In this document: in pieces, positions 1-7,482 of the stretch
Layout: every line of letters begins with the position of its first letter
How positions within the stretch are numbered: position 1 is the first letter of the stretch
From: JAAAOH01 sp046540795
GTDB taxonomy: Bacteria; Spirochaetota; Spirochaetia; DSM-27196; PWMO01
Length of the DNA: 11,416 nucleotides
Direction: 5' to 3'
Assembly (NCBI GenBank): GCA_046540795.1
Contig: JBKHEN010000084.1
Span: 1-11,416 of the forward strand
Program-made: the position numbers and the translations under genes
Notes under the pieces: model-generated
Seen by the model: the letters and a program-made list of their open reading frames with translations, nothing else
Databases searched by the model: none
Told to the model about the DNA's origin: nothing

Positions 1-50
1 GGCGTGTCGGGACACCGGCCCACAGGCCCGTCGGCGTGTCGGGACGCGCC
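1..50. repeat. 13-bp direct repeat with inverted-repeat cores
   Basis: The 13-mer GGCGTGTCGGGAC occurs at 1-13 and again at 33-45. Each copy begins a small hairpin with loop CGGG. The second is stronger: 33-39 pairs with 44-50 (7 pairs, one G-U). The first has four pairs (4-7 with 12-15). A third short stem, GGCC-CACA-GGCC, lies at 17-28. There is no T-run. This may be the 3' end or terminator region of an upstream gene outside the window, or simply GC-rich sequence; its function is unknown. Confidence 0.5.
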
Positions 51-70
51 GAAGAGTGCCGGGAAATGCC

Positions 71-76
71 GGGGAG
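71..76 (+). promoter_or_regulatory. Ribosome binding site that selects the ATG at 83
   Basis: GGGGAG lies 6 nt before the ATG at 83, a standard SD distance. The longer in-frame GTG start at 56 has no comparable motif before it, so the ATG is preferred. Confidence 0.55.
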
Positions 77-82
77 TGCGAA

Positions 83-655
83 ATGGAAGATCTGGTGCAG
101 GAAGCGGAAAAGCGTATCCGTGACGGAGAGTTCGACCGGGCAGTAGAGCTGCTGAACGCGGTGCTCGTGGAAGAGCCGGATAATCCGGACGCCCTTGCCG
201 CCGTGGGTGTGGCGTTCACGGAATCGGGAGAGAACCGAAAGGCGCTCGCGGCCCTCGAGTTCTGCCTGAAGCTCGAGCCGGAGAACGTGGAAGCGCTCGA
301 GGCGGCCGGTTGCGCCCATCTTCGCGAGCAAGAGTACCCGGAGGCCCGCTACTATCTCGAGCGCGCTCGAGAGGTCGATCCGGCGAACGCCTCGGTTCTG
401 CGAAATCTCAGCGTGCTCTACAGTCAGACCGGCTACCGCGAGGAAAGCAGGGCGTGCCTCGTGGAATCACACCGCCTCAACCCGCAGGATTATCTCACGC
501 TCTACGCGCTGTCGTTTTCCTACCTCAACACCGGCGAGGGAGAGAAAGCGTCGGAAGTGCTGGCGAAGCTTCTCGAGATGGAGGTCCCCGAGGACATTCG
601 CGCGCTTGCGGAGCAGCAGCTCGAGCGAATACAGAGCGGCAGTTCGGAGCCATAG
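83..655 (+). CDS. Tetratricopeptide (TPR) repeat protein
   Basis: A 190-residue protein built almost wholly of 34-residue TPR units, at about 1-33, 34-66, 67-100, 101-134 and 135-166. The TPR signature is visible as Gly/Ala at helix A positions, Ala in helix B, and Pro at the unit ends (EEPD, LEPE, VDPA, LNPQ). A short polar tail follows. No signal peptide or membrane segment is seen, so it is probably a soluble cytoplasmic scaffold that binds other proteins; partners cannot be read from the sequence. The start is taken at the ATG with a GGGGAG SD; a GTG 27 nt upstream would add nine residues. The glgE promoter begins 24 nt after its stop, so co-transcription with glgE is possible but not required. 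The family is clear; the specific role is unknown. Confidence 0.88.
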   Translation: MEDLVQEAEKRIRDGEFDRAVELLNAVLVEEPDNPDALAAVGVAFTESGENRKALAALEFCLKLEPENVEALEAAGCAHLREQEYPEARYYLERAREVDPANASVLRNLSVLYSQTGYREESRACLVESHRLNPQDYLTLYALSFSYLNTGEGEKASEVLAKLLEMEVPEDIRALAEQQLERIQSGSSEP

Positions 656-679
656 GCGGCGCCGGATCGCGGGCCGCGT

Positions 680-708
680 TTGAAGACCGCGGAAAATTAC
701 TTTACACT
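680..708 (+). promoter_or_regulatory. Predicted leaderless promoter of glgE
   Basis: A -35 element TTGAAG (680-685), a 17-bp spacer and a -10 element TACACT (703-708). The ATG at 715 follows after 6 nt, just where transcription should begin. No SD lies at a usable distance, which fits a leaderless mRNA. The match is by eye; no start-site data are available. Confidence 0.6.
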
Positions 709-714
709 TCCGGT

Positions 715-2703
715 ATGTTGATCCCTCACGGCCGACGGCGGGTGGTCATCGACCGCGTTTATCCGGAAATCGATTGTGGATACTTCCCTGTAAAGCGGGT
801 CGAAGGAGACGAGGTAGTGGTGTGGGCCGATGCCTTCGCCGACGGCCACGACGCGATACGCGTGGTGCTCCGTCATCGGAGACGCGGCGGGCGATGGGTG
901 GAAACCGAGATGCAGCCCCTGGGTAACGACCGATACCGGGCTTCTTTTTGGGTGGGGAAGCCCGGTCGGTATGAGTATACCGTTTGCGGGTGGGTGGACC
1001 ATTTCCGGACCTGGCGTGACGGGCTTGCCAAAAAGCATGCCGCCGGCGTGGAAACGGATGTAGACCTACAAATGGGCGCCGGGCTCGTCGCCGCGGCGGT
1101 GGCGCGGACGGCCGGAGAGGCTGGGGCGGCACCGGGAAAGAAGGGCAGCGGCACCGCGGTGAGGTTGCAGGAGTTCGAAGCGGTGCTCCGGGACGATAAC
1201 CGCCTTCACGGGGATCGGACCCGGGCGGGGATCTCCGAGGAGCTTCTGGAGCTCATGGACACGGTTCCCGACCGCTCCCTGCAGACCGATTATCCGCGAA
1301 CTCTGCGCGTCACCGTGGACCGTGAGCGTGCGGCCTTCAGCGCCTGGTATGAGGTGTTTCCCCGATCCGCCTCGCCGGATCCCGGCCGGCACGGGACCTT
1401 CCGGGATCTCATGAATCGGCTCGACTACATCGCCGAGCTCGGATTCGACATCGTGTATCTTCCTCCGATTCATCCGATCGGCCACACCAAGCGTAAGGGC
1501 AAAAACAACGCCCTCGAGGCCGGCCCCCATGACCCCGGCTCTCCATGGGCGATCGGCTCAGAGGAAGGGGGACACACCTCGATTCATCCGCAGCTGGGGA
1601 CGGAGGAGGACTTTCGTGCCCTCGTGGCGGCCGCCCGTGAGTACGGCATGGAAATCGCCCTGGATATTGCCTTTCAGTGCTCGCCGGACCACCCCTGGGT
1701 ACATGAGCATCCGGAGTGGTTCGTACAGCGCCCCGACGGCACCGTGCAGTTCGCGGAGAATCCGCCGAAGAAGTACGAGGATATCTATCCCTTGAACTTC
1801 GAGACCGAGGACTGGGAAGCCCTGTGGGAGGAACTGAAGGGGGTGTTCGAGCACTGGATCGAGCTCGGCGTGCAGGTGTTCCGGGTGGACAACCCGCACA
1901 CGAAGGCCTTCGGCTTCTGGCATTGGCTTGTAGACGATCTCACCGAGCGGAGACCGGAGCTCATATTTCTCAGTGAGGCCTTTACCCGTCCGCGGCGCAT
2001 GTACGGCCTGGCAAAGCTGGGCTTCACCCAGAGTTACACGTATTTCGCGTGGCGTAACGATCCGCAGGGACTTCGCGATTATCTGACCGAGCTGACCACG
2101 ACCGAGGTTGCCGAGTACTTTCGCCCGAGCTTCTGGCCGAATACCCCCGACATCCTGCATGAGGACCTGCAAACGGCCGGTCGGCCGGCTTTCATGGCCC
2201 GCTACGCCCTCGCGGCAACACTTTCCTCCAACGTCGGCATCTACGGGCCGGCCTTCGAGCTTGTCGAGCACACGCCGCGCGAGGAGGGAAGCGAGGAGTA
2301 CCTGAACTCCGAGAAGTACGAGATCCGCTATTGGGAGCTCCACGGGCCCGGGGATATCAGCCCGTTCATCCGGGCGGTCAACCGCGCCCGGCGCGACAAT
2401 CCGGCCCTGCAGCGAATGCGCAACCTGAGGTTTCACGCCGTGGATAACGCGAATCTCCTCTGCTACAGTAAGAGCACCGACGACCTCAGTAACGTGATTT
2501 TTGTGGTGGTCAACATGGACTACCACTCGCCCCAGGCGGGCTGGGTGGAATTCTCCCCGGCGGCCGTGGGACGTCCCCACGTCGTTCCGTTTACCGTGAG
2601 AGACCTGCTCACTGACACCGCTTACCGGTGGGACGCGTTCTGGAACTACGTGGCCCTCGATCCGGGCACCTCACCGGTGCACCTTTTCCGATTGGAACAC
2701 TAG
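715..2703 (+). CDS. glgE: Alpha-1,4-glucan:maltose-1-phosphate maltosyltransferase (GlgE)
   Basis: A 662-residue GH13 enzyme that transfers maltosyl units from maltose-1-phosphate to the non-reducing end of alpha-1,4-glucan, releasing phosphate. An N-terminal beta domain (about 1-100, starting near VVIDRVYPEIDCGYFPVKR) is typical of GlgE. A Gly/Ala-rich stretch near 120-145 precedes the catalytic barrel, which opens at WYEVFPRS. Catalytic residues are visible: nucleophile D392 in FRVDNPHTK, acid/base E421 in FLSEAF, and the third Asp D479 in PNTPDIL. The 29-residue D-to-E spacing equals that of the Streptomyces enzyme. Other family motifs are DIAFQCSPDHPW (from 317) and NPPKKYEDIYP. The reading frame is open back to 310, inside the TPR gene, but that extension is Arg-rich shadow; family N-terminus and promoter support ATG 715. 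The neighbouring TreS-Pep2 makes its substrate. Confidence 0.95.
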   Translation: MLIPHGRRRVVIDRVYPEIDCGYFPVKRVEGDEVVVWADAFADGHDAIRVVLRHRRRGGRWVETEMQPLGNDRYRASFWVGKPGRYEYTVCGWVDHFRTWRDGLAKKHAAGVETDVDLQMGAGLVAAAVARTAGEAGAAPGKKGSGTAVRLQEFEAVLRDDNRLHGDRTRAGISEELLELMDTVPDRSLQTDYPRTLRVTVDRERAAFSAWYEVFPRSASPDPGRHGTFRDLMNRLDYIAELGFDIVYLPPIHPIGHTKRKGKNNALEAGPHDPGSPWAIGSEEGGHTSIHPQLGTEEDFRALVAAAREYGMEIALDIAFQCSPDHPWVHEHPEWFVQRPDGTVQFAENPPKKYEDIYPLNFETEDWEALWEELKGVFEHWIELGVQVFRVDNPHTKAFGFWHWLVDDLTERRPELIFLSEAFTRPRRMYGLAKLGFTQSYTYFAWRNDPQGLRDYLTELTTTEVAEYFRPSFWPNTPDILHEDLQTAGRPAFMARYALAATLSSNVGIYGPAFELVEHTPREEGSEEYLNSEKYEIRYWELHGPGDISPFIRAVNRARRDNPALQRMRNLRFHAVDNANLLCYSKSTDDLSNVIFVVVNMDYHSPQAGWVEFSPAAVGRPHVVPFTVRDLLTDTAYRWDAFWNYVALDPGTSPVHLFRLEH

Positions 2704-2706
2704 GAG
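2702..2706 (+). promoter_or_regulatory. SD of treS-pep2 overlapping the glgE stop codon
   Basis: AGGAG starts inside the glgE TAG stop (2701-2703) and lies 7 nt before the ATG at 2714. This implies co-transcription and probably coupled translation of the two genes. Confidence 0.75.
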
Positions 2707-2713
2707 CGCACCG

Positions 2714-5700
2714 ATGGATCAACAACAACAGCCGCTGTGGTACCAGGATGCCGTCATCTATGAGCTGCACGTGCGCTCCTTCGCCGACTCGGATGCCAAC
2801 GGAATGGGTGATTTCCGGGGGCTGACCGAGCGTCTCGATTACCTGCGGGATCTCGGGGTGAACGCGATATGGCTATTGCCCTTCTATCCCTCTCCCTGGC
2901 GTGACGATGGCTATGATATCTCCGACTACACGGGTATCCATGAAGCTTACGGCACGTTGCGGCATTTCAAGCGCTTCCTGCGCGAGGCTCACCGTCGGGA
3001 CCTGCGGGTTATCACCGAGTTGGTCATCAACCACACCTCCAATCAACACCCCTGGTTCGAGCGCGCTCGTCGCGCGAACCCGGGAACCAAGTACCGAGAC
3101 TACTACGTGTGGAGCGATACGCCGGAGAAGTACACCGAGGCGCGGATCATCTTTCAGGATTTCGAGAGCTCCAACTGGACCTGGGATCCGGTGGCCAAAG
3201 CCTACTACTGGCATCGGTTCTATTCCCATCAGCCGGACCTGAACTTCGACAATCCCGCCGTTCAAAAGGAAGTGTTTCGCCTTACCGATTTCTGGTTCAA
3301 CCTCGGGGTCGACGGCTTACGGCTGGATGCCGTGCCCTACCTATACGAGCGGGAGAACACCAACTGCGAGAACCTCCCCGAGACGCATCGGTTCCTCAAA
3401 GCGCTGCGGGCTCACGTCGAGGAGCGGTTCACCGACCGCATGCTTCTCGCAGAGGCTAACCAATGGCCCGAGGACGCGGTGGAGTACTTCGGCCGCGGCG
3501 AGGAGTGTCACATGTGTTTCCACTTCCCGCTCATGCCTCGGCTGTTCATGAGCGTGAAGACGGAAGATCGATTCCCGGTGATCGACATTCTCGAACAGAC
3601 CCCCGCTATTCCCGAGAACTGTCAGTGGGGGATTTTTCTGCGCAACCACGACGAGCTAACCCTGGAGATGGTCACCGACGAGGAGCGGGACTACATGTAC
3701 CGCGCTTATGCCCGGGACCCGCACCAGCGGCTGAATCTCGGCATCCGGCGCCGACTTGCGCCGCTGCTCGAAAACAACCGCCGGCTCATGGAGCTGATGA
3801 ACATCCTGCTCTTCTCCCTGCCGGGGACACCGGTCATCTACTACGGCGACGAGATCGGCATGGGGGACAACGTCTATCTCGGCGATCGGGACGGCGTGCG
3901 CACACCGATGCAATGGAGCTCCGACAAGAACGCCGGGTTCTCCGCGGCAAACCCGCAGCGGCTCTATCTGCCGGTCATCATAGATCCCGAGTATCATTAC
4001 GAGGCGGTCAACGTCGAGACTCAACAGGCAAACCGCTCATCACTGTTGTGGTGGATGAAACGGGTCATCGCCACGCGCCGACGCTTCCGGGCATTCAGCC
4101 GCGGTGATTTCGAAGTTGTGACCTCGGATAACGCCCACGTTTTCTCCTTTTTGCGTCGCTCCGACGAGGAAACGGTGCTGGTCGTTGCCAATTTCTCACG
4201 ACATCGGCAGGTCGTTACCCTGGATTTTCCGCAGTACGCCGACCACGTGCCGGAGGAAGTGTTCAGTCAGAACGAGTTTCCCCGAATTCGGAGCGACGGC
4301 TATACGATAAACGTCGGCTCCAATGATTACTACTGGTTTCTCCTGAGACCACCGGAGACGGAGGGCGAGGGCTCGGGCGAGGGGAAGCTCCCGGAGGTGG
4401 CGATCTATCAGAGTGACTGGACGCAGTTTTCCCGTAAGCTCTCGCGGGCGCTCGAGAGCGCGGTGCTCGGCGACTACCTGCGGCGCAGCCGGTGGTATCG
4501 GGAGAAGAGCAGAAAGATCAAACGGATTCAGATCGAAGACACGGTTGCCGTGGAGGCCGGTGCCAGGCTGGCGTGGGTCGTGGTGCTCTCGGTGACCATG
4601 GCCAACGAGGCGACGGACACATACGTAGTGCCCCTGTCCCTTGCGGTACGTGAGGAGGCCGAGGAAATCGCTGCCGACGCACCGCGGGCCGTCATCGCCA
4701 CGGTGAAGCTGGGAGAGAGCAACGGGGTGCTCTACGACGCGGTCCATGACGCGGGTTTCCGAGACGAGATACTGCAGCTGTTGTGCACGCGAAAGAAGAT
4801 TAAAGGGCGCGCGGGGGAGATCGAGATCACCCGGGGACGGGCACTGCGCCCGGCGACACGCGGGCTCGAGCGCCCCTACCACTCGCGGGTCATGAAGGTG
4901 GAGCAATCGAACACGTCGTTTCTGTTCCCGGATCGACTCTTCTTCAAGCTCTACCGCAAGCTCGATGAGGGCATCAACCCGGACGTGGAGTTGGTCCGCT
5001 ATCTCACCGAGCGGCGCCGTTTTGCCTACGTGCCCGCGTACGCGGGCAGCCTGACCTACCGTGGCGCGGGAATAGAGGAGGCGGCGCTCGGGCTCATGGT
5101 GAGCTTCGTACCGAATGAGGGTGACGCGTGGTCCTTCACCGAGAGCGTGGTGGAACGCTATTTCGAACATCTCGTTTCGCTGAAGCAGGAGACCGGCGTT
5201 TCCGTGCCCTCACTTCCGGATGTCTTCGACGTTCATCTCTCGGAGGTTCCCGACGAGTTCATTTCACTTGTCGATGGGTTTTTCCTCGAGATGATGTATC
5301 TCCTCGGCACGCGCACCGGTGACCTCCATATGGCGCTCTCCGCCGAGCGGGTGGACCGTGATTTCGCGCCGGAGCCCTTTTCCCGGCACTATCAGCGCTC
5401 GATGTACCAGTCCATGCGCGGTCTTTTCCGTCGCGTCATGGCAAACGTCAAACGGGTACGCCGGGGGATGAACGAGGATATGGCCCAGGAGGTCGATCGT
5501 CTGCTCGAGCAGGAGGATCGAATCCTCTCGCACTTCGCCCGGATCACCAATCGGCGGATTCACGCGAAGAAGATCCGCATCCACGGCGACTATCACCTCG
5601 GCCAGGTGTTGTTCACCGGCCGGGATTTCGTGATCATCGACCTCGAAGGGGAGCCGGCCCGGTCACTCGGGGAGCGACGGCTGAAATACGGCGCCTTCAG

Positions 5701-6064
5701 GGACGTGGCGGGTATGATCCGCTCGTTCCACTACGCGGTCTACGGCAAGTACCTGGAATACGCCGAGGTCCGGCCCGAGGACGCGGAGTGGCTCGGAAGG
5801 TGGATAGAGCCCTGGTACACCTATGTGAGCGGCGTTTTCCTGCGCGGCTATCTCGACACCGTCGACGGGGTGGACTTCGTCCCGGAGGACCCGGAGGAGC
5901 TGCGTCTCATCCTGGAGGTATACCTCCTCGAGAAGGCTGTCTACGAGGTCGGCTACGAGATCAACAATCGCCCCGCCTGGCTCAAGATACCGGTGAACGG
6001 TATTCGGTTCGTCCTCGAGCACCTTTCCGATTCGCAGAATCCCGATCCCGGGGCAACGTCATAG
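2714..6064 (+). CDS. treS: Trehalose synthase-maltokinase fusion (TreS-Pep2)
   Basis: An 1116-residue bifunctional cytoplasmic enzyme. Residues 1 to about 544 are a GH13 trehalose synthase (maltose alpha-D-glucosyltransferase) that interconverts trehalose and maltose. Visible motifs are QDAVIYELHVRSF, VINHTSNQHPWF, nucleophile D205 in GLRLDAV, acid/base E247 in LLAEANQ, and D313 in FLRNHDE. A Glu/Gly-rich linker (about 545-557) leads to a maltokinase that uses ATP to make maltose-1-phosphate. It has the N-terminal cap motif LRRSRWYREKSR (from 589), probable ATP-binding K745 in FFKLYR with partner E759, catalytic D959 in HGDYHLGQ, and metal ligand D976 in IIDLEGEP. The ATG sits 10 nt after glgE with an AGGAG SD. 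Such fusions are widespread outside mycobacteria, where the two enzymes are separate. Both halves look intact. Confidence 0.95.
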   Translation: MDQQQQPLWYQDAVIYELHVRSFADSDANGMGDFRGLTERLDYLRDLGVNAIWLLPFYPSPWRDDGYDISDYTGIHEAYGTLRHFKRFLREAHRRDLRVITELVINHTSNQHPWFERARRANPGTKYRDYYVWSDTPEKYTEARIIFQDFESSNWTWDPVAKAYYWHRFYSHQPDLNFDNPAVQKEVFRLTDFWFNLGVDGLRLDAVPYLYERENTNCENLPETHRFLKALRAHVEERFTDRMLLAEANQWPEDAVEYFGRGEECHMCFHFPLMPRLFMSVKTEDRFPVIDILEQTPAIPENCQWGIFLRNHDELTLEMVTDEERDYMYRAYARDPHQRLNLGIRRRLAPLLENNRRLMELMNILLFSLPGTPVIYYGDEIGMGDNVYLGDRDGVRTPMQWSSDKNAGFSAANPQRLYLPVIIDPEYHYEAVNVETQQANRSSLLWWMKRVIATRRRFRAFSRGDFEVVTSDNAHVFSFLRRSDEETVLVVANFSRHRQVVTLDFPQYADHVPEEVFSQNEFPRIRSDGYTINVGSNDYYWFLLRPPETEGEGSGEGKLPEVAIYQSDWTQFSRKLSRALESAVLGDYLRRSRWYREKSRKIKRIQIEDTVAVEAGARLAWVVVLSVTMANEATDTYVVPLSLAVREEAEEIAADAPRAVIATVKLGESNGVLYDAVHDAGFRDEILQLLCTRKKIKGRAGEIEITRGRALRPATRGLERPYHSRVMKVEQSNTSFLFPDRLFFKLYRKLDEGINPDVELVRYLTERRRFAYVPAYAGSLTYRGAGIEEAALGLMVSFVPNEGDAWSFTESVVERYFEHLVSLKQETGVSVPSLPDVFDVHLSEVPDEFISLVDGFFLEMMYLLGTRTGDLHMALSAERVDRDFAPEPFSRHYQRSMYQSMRGLFRRVMANVKRVRRGMNEDMAQEVDRLLEQEDRILSHFARITNRRIHAKKIRIHGDYHLGQVLFTGRDFVIIDLEGEPARSLGERRLKYGAFRDVAGMIRSFHYAVYGKYLEYAEVRPEDAEWLGRWIEPWYTYVSGVFLRGYLDTVDGVDFVPEDPEELRLILEVYLLEKAVYEVGYEINNRPAWLKIPVNGIRFVLEHLSDSQNPDPGATS

Positions 6065-6071
6065 CAACGGT

Positions 6072-6110
6072 GGCCCGGAGAAGGGCCTCGGTGGAATGCC
6101 TCATTCCGCC
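6072..6110. terminator. Hairpins between convergent treS-pep2 and DUF482 genes
   Basis: Two adjacent hairpins fill the 66-bp gap. One is GGCCC/GGGCC at 6072-6087 with a 6-nt loop. The stronger one is a 9-pair stem (6090-6098 with 6102-6110, one G-U, loop CCT). Neither strand has a T-run next to them, so this would be a U-tract-less or bidirectional terminator. Its position between two stop codons supports the call. Confidence 0.45.
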
Positions 6111-6130
6111 GGGGCGTCGAGAACGATGGC

Positions 6131-7360
6131 CTATCGAGCGTCGCCGCGCCGCTGCGGGGAGGGGGTGTCGGTGCCGCCGCTGTGGTTCCGGGCACCGGGC
6201 TTTCGCGCGAAGGGAAGCTCCGCGTTCAGCTCCTCGATGTTCTCCCGCTCGAAGGTGTTTATTCGGTCGATATTGCCCTCCATGATGAGGCGCATGCGCT
6301 CGTCGTGGAAATAGTGGAGACTGTAGGTGGGGACCGCCCGGAAGCCACGTTTGATCTTATGAGAGGAGCCCATCCCGGGGTCGAACTCCCGAATGCCGTT
6401 CTCGATCGCCCAGCGAATGGGCTCGTAGTAGCAGGCATTGAAGTGCAGCTTGTCGACGAAATAGAAGCTGCCCCAGTAGCGGCCCACGAGTAGCCCGCCC
6501 TTGGTAAGAAGCATCGCCATGGCGAAGGGCTCTTCCGTGGAGCCCTCATGGGCTGCAACGAACAGCACCCGATCTCGGCAGGAGTCGGCGAGCCCTTCGA
6601 AAAACGCTCGGTTGAGAAACTTCGCGGCAAAGGGGCCGAATTGCTCGTTGTGTACCTCGTAGAGGTCGTACATGAGGGAGAAGTACCGATCCGGTGCCTC
6701 CGTGCCGCGCAGCGTTTCCAGGCGCACCCCGTAATCCTCCATTGCACGCCGCTCTTTGCGGATGTTCCTGCGCTGGTTCTTGTTGAGCTCGGCGAGGTAG
6801 TCGTCGAAGCTCCGGTAACCGGGGTTGTACCAGGTGAATCCCTGGTGAAGCCACGTGGTGAAGCCGTGAGCTTCCATCTCGGGCACCCACTCCGGATCGG
6901 CGAAGTTGAAGGCGATTCCGTGAATCTCGTGTGCCGTGGTGAACTCCCGGATCTCCTCGATCAGGCGCCGGGTAAGCTCCTCCTGCGGCAGCTCCGGGGT
7001 GAGGAGAAAGCGATAGGCGCTTACCGGGGTGGCGGGGCTCATTCCCACGAGTTTCGGGTAGTACGGTGCCCCGATCTGCCGGGCGACGTCCGCCCAGGCG
7101 AAGTCGAAGACGAAATCTCCCATGCTGTGCGTGCGCTCATACAGGGGAGCCGCGCCCACGAGGCGGTCCCCCTGCCACACGGCCATGTGCGCGGGAATCC
7201 AGCCGGTCTCCGGAGAGATAGAGCCCGACTGCTCGAGGCGATTCAGCCATTCCCATTCGAGTAGCGGCGTCTCCATAGGGCAGGCGAGGGCGTTCCAAGC
7301 CTCCGCGGGAATCTCGGCAAGAGCCCGGTGTCTGGTCAGCCGCAGGTCTCCGGTAGCCAC
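6131..7360 (-). CDS. FemAB-like / DUF482 GNAT-fold acyltransferase
   Basis: A 409-residue protein recognised as the DUF482 (PF04339, FemAB-like, 'peptidogalycan biosynthesis/recognition') family of the GNAT superfamily. Family stretches include the opening METPLLEWEWL, the middle GIAFNFADPEW and LHQGFTWYN, the basic NKNQRRNIRKERR, and the C-terminal GRYWGSF, HFNACYY, EFDPGMGSSHKIKRGF and YSLHYFHD. FemAB relatives transfer amino acids to peptidoglycan, but no substrate is established for DUF482, so only a putative N-acyltransferase role is inferred. No signal peptide or membrane helix is seen. The frame is open to 7507, but those extra 49 residues are Pro/Arg-rich and cross the divergent promoter region. 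The GTG at 7360 is chosen because a -10 box ends 6 nt upstream and homology-like sequence begins just after it. The polar C-terminal tail looks dispensable. Confidence 0.85.
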   Translation of the reverse strand: MATGDLRLTRHRALAEIPAEAWNALACPMETPLLEWEWLNRLEQSGSISPETGWIPAHMAVWQGDRLVGAAPLYERTHSMGDFVFDFAWADVARQIGAPYYPKLVGMSPATPVSAYRFLLTPELPQEELTRRLIEEIREFTTAHEIHGIAFNFADPEWVPEMEAHGFTTWLHQGFTWYNPGYRSFDDYLAELNKNQRRNIRKERRAMEDYGVRLETLRGTEAPDRYFSLMYDLYEVHNEQFGPFAAKFLNRAFFEGLADSCRDRVLFVAAHEGSTEEPFAMAMLLTKGGLLVGRYWGSFYFVDKLHFNACYYEPIRWAIENGIREFDPGMGSSHKIKRGFRAVPTYSLHYFHDERMRLIMEGNIDRINTFERENIEELNAELPFARKPGARNHSGGTDTPSPQRRGDAR

Positions 7361-7366
7361 GGCTGT

Positions 7367-7396
7367 AATGTAACAACGCTCCCGTGCTACAGTCAC
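7367..7396 (-). promoter_or_regulatory. Predicted leaderless promoter of the DUF482 gene
   Basis: On the minus strand a -35-like GTGACT (7391-7396), an 18-bp spacer and a -10 TACATT (7367-7372) are followed after 6 nt by the GTG at 7360. The layout matches the glgE promoter. The GGGAG further upstream is 18 nt from the GTG, too far for an SD. Confidence 0.5.
7388..7393 (+). promoter_or_regulatory. Possible -10 element for the M29 aminopeptidase gene
   Basis: TACAGT resembles the TACANT -10 boxes elsewhere in the window and would give a leader of about 80-85 nt. No convincing -35 is seen 16-19 bp upstream, so the call is weak. It overlaps the -35 of the divergent DUF482 promoter. Confidence 0.25.
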
Positions 7397-7417
7397 CGAA
7401 AACGGCGCCGTCGGGAG

Positions 7418-7455
7418 GGCCCGCGCCGGGGCGGGCCGCGGCCGTCGAGCCCGCC
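7418..7455 (+). other. GC-rich leader with two competing hairpins
   Basis: The segment GGCGGGCC around 7430-7437 can pair upstream (7418-7424 with 7431-7437, 7 pairs) or downstream (7430-7436 with 7449-7455, 7 pairs), but not both. The second stem ends 15 nt before the SD of the aminopeptidase gene. This could tune translation or be chance in GC-rich sequence. Confidence 0.3.
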
Positions 7456-7470
7456 GGCGCGCCGAGGTGA

Positions 7471-7476
7471 AAGGAG
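7471..7476 (+). promoter_or_regulatory. SD that selects the GTG start at 7483
   Basis: AAGGAG lies 6 nt before the GTG at 7483. An ATG at 7478 is only 1 nt from the SD and out of frame with the aminopeptidase, so GTG is the start. Confidence 0.8.
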
Positions 7477-7482
7477 AATGAA

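Noticed and set aside
310..714. A 135-residue N-terminal extension of GlgE in the same open frame
   Set aside because: It overlaps the TPR gene in another frame, is Arg/Gly-rich shadow sequence, and GlgE family sequence starts right after ATG 715 with a promoter just before it.
701..720. Resemblance to the lac promoter (TTTACACTT then CCGG then TATGTTG)
   Set aside because: The two elements are only 7 bp apart, so they cannot serve as a lac-type -35/-10 pair. TACACT is better read as the -10 with TTGAAG as -35, and the TATGTTG contains the glgE start codon.
1558..2580. A 340-codon open frame antisense to glgE
   Set aside because: It is mirrored from a clear GH13 gene in high-GC DNA; its translation shows no recognisable family and no start signals.
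4196..5170. A 324-codon open frame antisense to treS-pep2
   Set aside because: It lies wholly opposite the TreS-maltokinase junction, is His/Arg/Leu-rich and shows no domain; typical high-GC shadow.
6548..7264. A 238-codon plus-strand frame opposite the DUF482 gene
   Set aside because: The minus strand has a recognisable family over the whole span; the plus frame has no recognisable domain or SD.
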